Source of the DNA: Ectocarpus siliculosus
Lineage: Eukaryota > Sar > Phaeophyceae > Ectocarpales > Ectocarpaceae
DNA: 64,000 nt
Direction: 5' to 3'
Assembly: GCA_000310025.1 (NCBI GenBank)
Contig: FN649740.1
Location: forward strand, 2,905,893 to 2,969,892
Positions 1 to 10,331 of this stretch are shown here, piece by piece. The notes under the pieces are model-generated. The model worked only from the letters and a program-made list of their open reading frames with translations, was not told the origin of the DNA and made no database searches. The translations under genes and the position numbers were made by a program. Each line of letters starts with the position of its first letter. The stretch's first letter is position 1.

Positions 1-2260
1 ACGGATTTTGCGAGATGCGACTGATCCATGTGCGGTGGGGTCGTATGTATACCCTGCTTTGGTTGTGTGGGGCTTCAACGATTGTGTGGGGCTTCAAAGC
101 TGTCACGTTGTCACAATGTCGTTAGAATACTGCTGTACCTTCAACCAACACACGATTATTAGACAGAGCACAGACTGCTTTATCGCTTGGAGACGGGAAA
201 AAACATGACCCCACTCGATCCTTCGAAGGATTTCTTGCTCGGGCGACGATCGGTGCTTCCTTTCATTAAAGTAGGTGCAGAGCAAGTACGTAGGCGGTGG
301 GTACATCATGAAGCAACAGCAGTCAAGGAACCTTGCGTGCAAGTGCCGTGTGTGCATACAGCCTTTTGCAACGCTGCGCAATGCTCACACACAGGTTTCC
401 CCCCACCACGTCGGCCTAACATTGAGCTGTGTAGCGAACGATGACAATCAGGCGAAGAATAGTTGTTGTTGCAACATTTTGGGCGGCATGCGTTCCACAA
501 CGAGCCAGACGGCCGCCGTGCTGCGGGGCGGCGGCACGACGGCAGGGGTGAAACACCCTATCCTGGCTGAGCATCCTTTCCGAGACAACAGTTGTGATCC
601 ACAGGCATACTGTAAACTTGTCGCCCCGATCTCGAACGGATGCATACAGCAGTTAGTTGCAGGAGAATGTTATGCGGATTTCAGTGGCCGCGTCACCGAA
701 CGCGATGTTTGTACGTACAAACGGAGTACATACATTTGCTTGCTGTCCGAGCAGCAGATGGTACGATGGGTGATGGTTCGAAAATATTCTCACGGCGCAT
801 GCATTCAACAAATCGTGTGTAGCTGCATTTATTTTGGGCGCCAGCAACGTTTGGCAGCAGCCGTTAAGCGGCAGCACGCAGCCCAGATCAAAATTATTCT
901 ACCCTCCTGATTGACACCTGTGGGCGTAGATAATACCCAACGCTCCTACAAAGAGTCCGTGTTGTTCGTGTTCGGATAAAGTAGAAGGTCTGGTTTGACC
1001 TCTACGGTGTCGAGGGCGACAGGATCATCAATAGCAGGGTTGCACACGAAAAGTGTTTGTCTAATATCCATGCGTAGTGGTCGGCACGAGCGTATCGGTA
1101 CTGGAGCTACATGTGCTGTGCGGGAAATGTCTTCGAGTGGTCGTTGATCGTGTTTTTTTTGTGTGTTGAGAGGGGCAGTGCTACATGCACTGTACGTTTG
1201 ACGTTCCACGACACTGCCGTCTTGCCCATGCCTACTTGTAGCTCGGATCTAGTCGTGCAAGTAGGGGAAAAAGTAGCGTCGCTTCAGAAGGTGCTCACCA
1301 GAGGTTCCTCCAACGAAGCGACTACAGCAGTATTCCACGACCCGCTTCCCGGGTATGTTGCGCATGCCCGGGGGGATTTTAAACTTCCGAGTCTCCCAAA
1401 ATTGTGTCACCCATCCAACTTTTTTAGGGGGGCATGCACCGGCACCAGTCCAAAACCACGTAGATATCATGTCTCGATATGTAGTTGTATGATGCGTGTT
1501 GCCTGGGCTGGGTGGGTTTTGCATGTATCTATTAAGGCAAATTGAGGGGGTGGCCATCCCGTGGGGCCGCAACCCCAGCGGATGATTGGGTATGGTTCAT
1601 ACAACGGCATCGCCAACCGTTGAACAAAGACGGCGTGTGTAGGGTAAGGGACGAAAACACAGAGCACTCTCATTGCGAATAGAGCGAACTACTCGGGCCG
1701 CCCCGCCGGGACTCGAACTCTTTACCTCCACCGGTCGCTTGAGGTTGTCGAAGTTGCCTCCAGGACGCCGTAAGGAGCGACTGGCTCGGAGTCGTCTGGT
1801 GTATTCGTTGGAGTAGCTGGACAGAGCACACAACCCGCATTGCTCGGGTTCTTTTGCGCTACCAACTGCCGACCCCGCTCCTGAAATCAGCCAACATTTC
1901 TCTGCAACCTCCTGATGGAGTCATTAGAGTCGACCACCAAACCCAAGTTGGCGTTGTTCAGGGGGACACCTTCGATGGAATTTAACCACCCGTGAGACTC
2001 CTTAATCTATCTTCGCGGATACATCCTTCAGCAAGATGAATAGGTCGGGTTCAGAGCGCTCACCTTCACGCACTTTGCTGCCCCCACCCGTTCCTCTTTC
2101 ACCATCATCTCCCAAGAGGCATGTCTGGTTACCGGCGCTGTAAGGACAACTTTTTGTGATCCGGCAAACTCACAGGCCACATACACGCCGCTTTTACCCT
2201 AAGGTGTTTTCTTACGTCGTTCTATCGGTAGGGCCAAGCCGCAAGAAGCGCTGAGAACAA
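1..2260. other. Stretch without recognisable gene
   Basis: No protein family was recognised on either strand. Open frames up to about 210 codons exist (for example 275-910 on the plus strand), but they show no domain, no splice-consistent neighbours and no compositional periodicity that I can see. An upstream exon of the cysteine-rich repeat gene that follows could lie here, but I found no copy of either of its modules. Confidence 0.5.
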
Positions 2261-5200
2261 ATGTCGACGTCGACGTTGTCGTCGTGTTCATCCGGCGATG
2301 CGTTCCGAATAGCCGGGTTCCAGCTCGATGCCTACGACGGCTGCTACTCGGCCTCTCAGACGACCACCTTCAACTTCCTCCCCGTGTTCTACATCGGCGG
2401 GGTCCCTGCGGACGGGCCGGTAGTGTACGCCTCGGACCTGTTCGGCAACCTAACCGATGAGGTGCGTGTGCGTGAGTCCTGGAGCGAGAACGCTTTGTTT
2501 GCTTAAGGTGACAACCCAGATGCAACAGGAGAAACTGATGAAGACGAAATGAAGCTGTTCGAACCACTGTAGGAGGTTGGTGCCGTATTTGCTGCTCCTC
2601 GGGGTTCAGTCGCTCATGTTAAATACGCCGTCTTCGTTGTTGGGGCGCAGGTGTTTTACGTTACAGGTCTTGTAAAAGGGGGTTGCGTTGTATGCCAGGA
2701 CTCGGTCGTGAGTATTTAAGTGCATAAACTGACGCATTGTTGTGCACAAGAGTTTCAGCCCGGGCGGTGTAGCACGTTGTCAACTGAGCGCAGCATCCAG
2801 CTGAAAATGCTACACCTTCTCACGATGGTTCAAGCCTGTGGCTCTGCGTGTTCGAGCAACATTGTGGTTGTTGCGCACGAAAGTGGTGATACGGGTCGTT
2901 CTTGAAATGCTGTGTAGGGGCTTCGTGGCCAGAAATCCGACGTGCGGTAGATCGCGGACCGCACGGATGGCTTACCCTCTGTGTTGCGCCTAATAAAGAA
3001 CGCTACAGGACCGTGCGACATCGATGGACGAAAGGGTTGGATCATCCTGGCGTTGCTGTCCCAAACCCTCTCGCGCTGTGATGTACGTACGGTTGTAACC
3101 AACACGCAGCGCAAAACATCGTGAGGAGTAGCGGGGCGCATGCATGGATAGTGTTCATCCTCGGCGGGAAAATCCGCTCCGAAGGTTGGGCAGGATCGAT
3201 CCCCCGATCGAGGAGGAATCGATCGTGGGCCGATGGATCTTCTCCCTCCGTTTTTCACGAAAACAAACAGATCTCGTGCGCAGGGGGAATGTCCAACGTT
3301 GGGCGATAGAATGGTGTCACAGTCGTACGAGAGTCGTGACGACCCCGACCAAAACCGACCGCGTGTAAATCCGACAGATCGAACGAACGTCGACCCGAGC
3401 GCAGCCGGCGCGGCTCTTACCTCTTCCTCCTGCTCGATGTGAAACGATCTCACCCGCTCCAGCCCGGCGGAATCCCGACGGAAGTCGAACCGGCAGCCGC
3501 CCCCGAGCACTTCGGAAGAGCTAATGGCGAGCAGACCCGGAACATCGCTCCGCCGGGCACGGGTATTCCGTTTCGCGCGGGTCGCTACGAGTCGATTGCA
3601 AGCGCAAATTTCTCTGACATCCTCGGCTTCTCTCGTCACACCCCTTGCTGGTCGCGTTTCGACTCAAGAGTACGTCCGGGCAATCGGGGAGTACGACCGG
3701 AGTCGCGATGTCGTCGGCCGTTACTGCTACGACGACGGCGGTAGCGACGCTTCGACCGTTCACCCATCGGAAGTCGCCGACTGGGCCTGCGGCGGCGACC
3801 TAGCTTCGACCTTCGCGATCACGTGCGGTTGCTCGGCGACCCCTGCACCTGCAGGCCCGGAGACCGCCGAACCGACGCCGGCGCCTTCGGCTCTGCCGAG
3901 CCCGCCCGGGGCGAGGAACACTCCCGCGCCCGCCGCCGCGACGGGCGCGACTCCCGTTCCGACAACCGGTGCTGTCGCGACTCCCACGCCGACGGCCTTG
4001 CCTGCGGGAGCGTCCGCTCCTCCAGCAGCAGCAACCGCAGAACCGAGTCCTGCTGCTCCCGAGGCTTCCGAGACGACCGCTCCGGCGAGCACGGCCGCTC
4101 CGGCGAGCACGGCCGCTCCGGCGAGCACGGCCGCTCCGGCGAGCACGACCGCTCCGGCGGGCATGGCCGCTCCTCCAGGCGGAGCGGGGACGCCTTCTCC
4201 CCTGGCGGGGTCTCGCGGAGCGATCCCCGTCCCTTCGCCCGCCCCCGCCGTCGTCGACCACGATAACGCGACGTCGCCCGCATGCTCGGGCGACGATTCG
4301 CTTCGGGTCGACGGCTTTGGCCGGGGCGGCGCGTACGACGGCTGCTACTCGGCGTCCAACGTGTCGACTTTCAACTCTCTCCCCGTGCTCTGCATGGGTG
4401 GGGTCCTCGAGGAAGGGCCGGTGGTGTGCGCCTCCGATCTGTTCGGCCCGCTGGCCAACGAGGTGAAAAGCGAACGAGTGGCGCCTCTGACTCGTTCTTA
4501 TCGTCGGTCTAGACCGATTTACTTCTTGCCGTTGCCCCCCCCTCTAACATCGTCTAGACCCGAAACAAAACCACGGCGGTGTGCGTTGGAGCTCTTGGTT
4601 TCTGCGGAAAGAACAATGACTGCTGCTGGGCTAACCGTAGCCCTTGAACGACACACCTCGCCAACGAAGAAGTCAAAAAGATGTAGTCATGTGGCTAGCG
4701 GAGGTAGGGCGAACACGGTATGTTTCTCCATTTTCTCCTACCAAATAACGAGCCACCGTCGCCGCCGCCGCCACCACCAGCCCCCGCCGCCTGTTTTTGA
4801 AGACCTACGTCTGGGCGATCGGCAACTACAACTTCACCCAGGACGTGGTGGACCCCCGCCTCTGCTACGATGAGGACGGCGCCGACGCCAACACCACCCA
4901 CCCCGCCGAAGTCTCCGCCTGGCTGTGCGACGGCAGGGGCAGCACAACAACAACAGCGGCCGAAGACGACGACGCCACGGGATTTACTGTCTGGTGCGGC
5001 TGCGCGACTCCCGCCCCCACCACGGCCGGCAACGACGGTCTTCGCGACTTCACCTTGTCTCCGGCCCCCGTCGCCCTGGCGGCGGAGCCAGTACACACCA
5101 GCGAAGACGATGGAAGTAAGGCTCAAGTCGATCGTTCTTCGGAACATGTTGGTTCCTGGTATACAATGGTTCCTGCTATATTTAGGTTCCTGGTAGAACT

Positions 5201-5866
5201 TTCGTCGGTGCTTTCCGCCTGTCCCCCTAGGCCGTCAAGGCGTTCGGTCACTTTTCTTGGCCAAAGGGGGGTCGGCGAGTGGCAGTCCTGAAGCCAAGCC
5301 TGCTCGAGAATTTTGCGGATACGTGCTACCTTCATGCTCAATTTTGCTTGAGAATGGTGACCAAGAACGTAAACATATTTTTGAAGAAGCGGGAAAGTGC
5401 TTCTGCAGTGCGTCATCACCATTAAATGCGTCGGATATCTGATGCGAATGTGCGGCATCAGCATCCTTCTGAGCAGAAACATGCGACAACCAGAAGATAG
5501 GTGTGATTGTGAAAGCAGTGTGAGCCGCTCGTGACAGACAGACTACCTAACATCGGAGTCAACGTGGCTTGTTTCGTGAAAGACGGCGGCGCCAGCAAAA
5601 CGTGCGGAGGAAAGCGTTTTCGAAATCGTACCACGTATGTATTCAGTCGATCGAGAACCTGCGGCTTGTATGCCTTTTTGCATTCCTTCGTTCGAGGCCT
5701 ACAACTCCTGTCTGTTTTGTTGTATGTTGTCGCGCTTTGCCGCGTTCATCGCACCCCCCCCAAAAACGCCTCGGTAGTGCCGACACCGGTCATCATCGTC
5801 ACCGCCTTCGCCGTGTTTGTCGTCGTGGCCATAGTTCTGGCGATAGCGTTCGAGGGCTTGCGCAAG
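2261..5866 (+). CDS. Two-module cysteine-rich repeat protein with C-terminal membrane segment (unknown family)
   Basis: I do not recognise this family. Four exons join in phase: 2261-2461, 3671-4462, 4803-5115 and 5778-5866, with GT donors, AG acceptors and about 465 codons. Module A (exon 1 and the end of exon 2) has a CSxxD opening, then AYDGCYSAS, then GGV...GPVV(C/Y)ASDLFGxLxxE. Module B (start of exon 2 and exon 3) has YVxAIGxY, then DVV, CYD, a DAxTxHPxEVxxW core, a Cys and CGCxATPAP. The order is A-B-linker-A-B-membrane segment. The linker (about codons 132-265) is rich in Ala, Pro and Thr and mucin-like. Exon 4 encodes one strongly hydrophobic stretch (VIIVTAFAVFVVVAIVLAIA) followed by Glu, Arg and Lys, which suggests a type I membrane protein. 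The ATG at 2261 has an in-frame stop just upstream (2252-2254) and no signal peptide, so the true start is probably in an earlier exon. Cytoplasmic exons after 5866 were not found. An extracellular matrix or cell-surface role is inference. Confidence 0.62.
4082..4153 (+). repeat. 18-bp coding tandem repeat, 4 units
   Basis: Four head-to-tail units of ccggcgagcacggccgct, the last with one change, lie inside the Ala/Pro/Thr-rich linker of the cysteine-rich repeat gene. The period is a multiple of three and encodes a repeated six-residue APASTA-type motif, so copy number can change without a frameshift. Confidence 0.9.
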
Positions 5867-7671
5867 GTGAGTTGTGCCAAACTCAGAGGTAGACTTGCCG
5901 CGCTCCCACCGAGAAGGCCGGTCCAAGAAAGCACGCGTTCACGTTGTTTGACGAGTGCTCATTGCGGGCCATCAAAAACTCATTGCGTAGGACACTTGGA
6001 TGTGAGCGAGAATCTCCAGACGGAATATTTTGAAGGCGGAGTGCGGTTCGTGTTGTAATTCGTCGATCTTGAAGAGACGACTGTTTTCAGACGGGAGAAT
6101 CTCCACATGATAGGCTCTTGCTTGTGAGCGATGATTTCCGTGGAAGGGCCTGAGAGTATACATTGAAACCGGACCGTGACGTGGTACCTAGTATTTGCAG
6201 GCCTGTATTTCACACATACCAGACTAGGGGAGAAGGGGGCTGCAAGAGACGTGCGTCTTGTTTGTCCTTGAAGAACGGGACCACCCGCGGGACATGGATC
6301 CACACCGTCCCTTTCCACTCCGACACGCACTTGGCCAACAGGGGCTCTGGATGTGCATAAGCTGCAAGCGAGAGTCGACGTCGGAGAACATCGGAGTATC
6401 CTCTTCCGTCTCGTCTTCGCGTGGCCAAGCGGCGTAGATGCGACGAGGTAGCCCGTACCCACGTGAGTGGTTAGTATCAGGACGATTCCCGTTTTTTCGC
6501 CTACACTCACTCACGCAAAGGAGCGCTCACACGCAAGCACTGGTGCAGTTAGTAGCAGGCAAGGTGAGGCGCATGTCGACCTGAATAACGCGAGTGATAA
6601 AAACTGTTCGACAGGCCCTTCCACCTCTCCCCCAACCTCATCCGACAGTGAGAACCCCCTTGCGGTATCGCACATATGCGTGATGCCCAAGAACCGCTCT
6701 TGTTCCCCCTTTTGAGGCGATCGGTCCAAGTTGTGCTGCTTGCACTCCTCACCGTGAATAAGAGATTGCGGAAATGGATGCCCCGCACAATATTACTGTA
6801 CTCGTCTTCAGGTCGATGCACGGGGCGATATTCTCCGTGGGCAAAGGGTAGTCGTAGAATCAGCCGAAGGATTCGTCGGCAACAGACAGCTGGTGGGGGA
6901 CAGAGCATCGCTCCGTTCGATTGTTCAGCACGATCAAGGACAAGAGACGTCCATCATCGTCGGGATACCGTGTTCGCTTGTTGGCGTTCCCCTCTGACTG
7001 ATAAGGTCAAAAAATAATGGTCCGTAAGCACGTTTTCTACTCCGTGACGGGGGCATCAAGTGCCCCGCGGTCGAGACGCGTTCGCATGTACAGCGACTAT
7101 TTATTGCTGTACGGTAGCTCGAGCAGTGCAAGCTCTCGAGTCTACACGTTTTTAGCCTCACCTTCATTTCCTACGTAGGTCGGTCGCCAGAAACTGGCTT
7201 GGGTAGCTGTATTCCGAGAGTCGCTCGGTTGCAATATTACTCGAATAACTACATAGACCACACATGGCACGTAGACTACGTTACTTCCAGCTCCTTTCAT
7301 ACATGTACTATAGTGCAAGTGCGGGCGCGCAGAGCTGGGGCAGGCAAGGGCGGGGATAGACAGAAAGAAAGAGAGAATCAAACAACTATGATAATGAACT
7401 GTGGGATATATTGTGCAAGCGGGAAAGTGTCAGAAACACCTGACCCGGATATGGTATGAATGTGTGCGCCTGGAATAGGGCATTTAGTCTACGGTGTAGT
7501 CCGACCGTTCGACTCGTTATGGTGTGGACGCGTGTTACGTGTTTGAAAGGGCGCCAGGCGTGTAAAAGAAGAAACGGGCGTGTTTTGTGAACGTTTGTCC
7601 CCGAGCGGGGCCATGAGAGTAAAGTTGCACGGGTGGCCAGAGGGCAGGTTGTGGGTGGGTTGTGGGCATCC
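5867..7671. other. Stretch without recognisable gene
   Basis: This follows the membrane-segment exon, whose strong donor (AAG followed by GTGAGT) at 5866 implies at least one further exon downstream. I could not identify that exon. Nothing else in this interval resembles a known protein or RNA. Confidence 0.45.
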
Positions 7672-7990
7672 ACAAGGTAGGGGCAGGTTGTAGAGGGGGG
7701 TTGGGCGGAGGTCCCAACCTTGGCCAAACGGCTTGGTTGTACAAGGACGGATGCGGAAGGTTGGGAGGCAGCCACAACGTTAGGCCACACCTCCTGGTTG
7801 TGCAAGCACCGGTCACACAGGTTGGAGGGCAGCCACAACCTTAGGCCATACCACTTAGTTGTGCAAGCACCGACCACACAGGTTGGGGGGCAGCCACAAC
7901 CTTAGGCCAGACCTCCTGGTTGTGAAAGCACCGATGTTACAGGTTGGGAGGCAGTCACAACCGAAGGGCAGACCTCCTGACTGTAGATTG
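7672..7990. repeat. 61-bp minisatellite
   Basis: Four clear 61-bp units lie at 7734-7794, 7795-7855, 7856-7916 and 7917-7977. A degenerate unit sits before them and a fragment after. Each unit carries tggttgtgcaagcaccg, then acaggttggggggcagcca, then caaccttaggcc. The period is not a multiple of three, so the overlapping open frames on both strands are by-products of the repeat. Confidence 0.9.
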
Positions 7991-9342
7991 TGGTGTCGGT
8001 TCGACGGTCCGGGAAAACTGGCTTCAGTGTACTACAATTTCTTTTTTTTTCAGGCAGGACAATACGCAAACAAATTCGTCTCCAAGGATACGTTGGCACA
8101 ATGTGTACTAAATGAACGCATACACTATTCACTGTAGGCTTTTGTGTGAGGGTGTGCGGGGATTCACGAGTGCTACGTGTGTACCAGCTACATGGTGCAG
8201 GGTATAACAAGCTCTCAGACAGATATCGTTATGGATCGCCAGACAGATGGGAAGACGGGGTTGGGGGGCATCCGAACCATCGAGCCCCCAATTGTTTGCA
8301 TGGCTTTGTTTGGCCCTGCATCGCCCTCGCGTGACGATCTAGCTAGCCTTGACACAGACGACCAGAGGCCGCAGCATGCCAAGACGAATAGCGACTAAAC
8401 TGGTGCCATTCCTTTCGTAACCAAGGCAAACAGCGATGCTATCTCTAGATGCTCGAACTCGGGGCACAGCAACCGCCGCGAGCTAAACCCGCCGCACGAC
8501 ACTGCTGCTGTAAAGCGGCAAGACGAGCTTCTACACGGCGCGCGTGGAGAAGAGAGAGCGACATTCCGGCAGCAGTTGCTGACTAGGTAAGCGAATCCCC
8601 TCCAGTTACATCTGGATGGTAGCAATAGAAGGATGAATTGAGGGAATATTGTGTGTTGTGTAAGTTGTGTATCCCTACGCATATGTTCCCGTTGGGAAGG
8701 GCGCGAAGTCTCCACGTGCTGTAGATGCAAGTACGCTCAGACACCAGCAGTTGGTCCTGCACACCCTGCGGCTCTCGACCTACTGCGTGTATGCGGCTCT
8801 TCCTCACCATGTACAGAGCGGGGATTATGCCGGAGGCGTCAGTAAGCGCCCAGCCTCATAAAAGAGCTTTTTGGAGGGCGGGTAGGCACTTCGTTATTTT
8901 CAACGGTTTTTTCGTTTTTTGGAGGGCGCTCGTTTTCTTCAACATACGTACGAAACAGTAACAACACCGCATGTCTGCTGTATCTGACCTGTCCACACAC
9001 ATGCATAGCATCGACCGTCTCGACCGTCCACATGCTTGAACCAACGCCCAGCGCTAATAACACCGAATTGTTTTACATGGGTTGCTCGATTGACACAGGT
9101 CGTTAACACGCATGCAAATATATCGTGTTCAAAGCAAGAATTAACGGTAACCGTAGGTTGCACAAGATACCACACCCCCTTGACCAAGTTTCAACCTATC
9201 ATGTTCCACGACGAAGACGATTCCGAAAATCAAACAATACTTTTTCGAAAAAACTCTCCACGAGACAGTTCCAATGCAGCCATTTCCGGCCTTGCCACTC
9301 CTTCTGGTGTGGAATAATCAGGCTTTGGAAATTGGTCCAGGG
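7991..9342. other. Stretch without recognisable gene
   Basis: No coding or RNA feature recognised on either strand. Open frames are short and overlap on both strands. Confidence 0.45.
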
Positions 9343-9405
9343 GGCGTGGTATCTTATGCAACTGCTGTGCTGTGAGATCAGTGGATTCGATTCTCATCTG
9401 CGCCA
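9343..9405 (+). other. tRNA-like sequence, probably SINE head or pseudo-tRNA
   Basis: The ends ggcgtgg and ctgcgcc can pair over seven positions (two G-U pairs), followed by an A. A box-B-like ggattcgattc lies where a T-arm would be. The span is only about 62 bases, shorter than a normal tRNA, and I cannot fold a proper anticodon arm, so a functional tRNA is unlikely. Confidence 0.25.
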
Positions 9406-9718
9406 TATCTTTTCTTCCCACCACCCTTTTTTTCTCTTTCTTTTTCATCCGGGATTTCGATGTACCCCTTTGAAAACATTATTGGCCGTAAAATACAGAA
9501 TATCGAGTAAACTCCTGAGAAATATGGCGTGTCAGAGATCGGAAAGTTTTTTTCTTTCAATGTCAAGACAACAACAACAACAACTGAGAAAAGGCGGTCG
9601 CAGCGGGTCCCCCCATGCCGCGCCACTGATGCGAAACGAAGAGGTCAACAGTAGTATGCATAGCAAAGCGAAGGGATATGCATGTGCGCCTTCATATATT
9701 GCGTCTCACCCACTCTTC

Positions 9719-10331
9719 CCCCCCCCCCTCCCCCCCCCGGTGTTTGCCATCGGGGTTGGGTTTTCGTCGCTTGGCAACGACGTTGTAAAACAAGCCCCCC
9801 ACTCGGTGTTTGCCATCGGGATTGGGTTTTCGTCGCTTGGCAACGACGTTGTAAAAGAAGCCAATTCACTTCGTGAACTCGGCAACCAGGTTACCGTTTT
9901 TTTTTTTATCTCGGTTTTTTTTTTTGGCGGTAACCAAAATGGTGGTCGAGTAGATCATGTTGTGCGGGGTCGAGAACCCTCACTCCGCGCAACGGGGGAT
10001 GATCGCACCACGTTGTGTTAAAATGGTCAAGCTTCCTCGAGGCAGTTACACAGTGCTTACAACTGTCAATGGAAGTGAAAGCACCAGAAAATAAACTAAG
10101 TCATACGTAGCTGTCATCCGTACGCAAGGAAGTAAGCCAAGATGCCGAACACCCTTAGCAGGATGCAGCTCACCCTTCATGCGACTCGCCAAATACCTCA
10201 CGGCGCTTCGCGCTTGGTGATGTGAGAGCCTGGTCCGGTGAGAACCCGGCGTGCTCCGTCCCGGCTTTGTAGGGATGCGAGGTCAATGGTCAAACGACTA
10301 CGGCATGCACGACTATGAGTACACCCCCCCA
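9719..10331 (+). mobile_element. SINE-like or non-autonomous LINE element, copy 1
   Basis: A second copy lies inverted at 50181-50865. The element starts after a C-rich tract with two 66-bp direct units (9739-9804 and from 9805) containing tgtttgccatcgggg, then ttttcgtcgcttggcaacg, then acgttgtaaaa. A unique body of about 450 bp follows. The 3' end contains aggtcaatggtcaaacgac, then gcatgcacgactatgagtac, then a run of C. There is no open reading frame of any known type. The 3' end resembles the 3' ends of the LINE copies here, which suggests mobilisation by their reverse transcriptase. The assignment as SINE or truncated LINE derivative is inference. Confidence 0.72.

Noticed and set aside
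275-910. 211-codon open frame on the plus strand
   Set aside because: It starts at GTG, has no recognisable domain, is rich in Cys and Gln in no pattern, and has no splice-consistent neighbours.
1685-1725. Box-B-like gagttcgagtcc on the minus strand near a GC-rich end
   Set aside because: No D-arm, acceptor stem or anticodon arm could be fitted around it.
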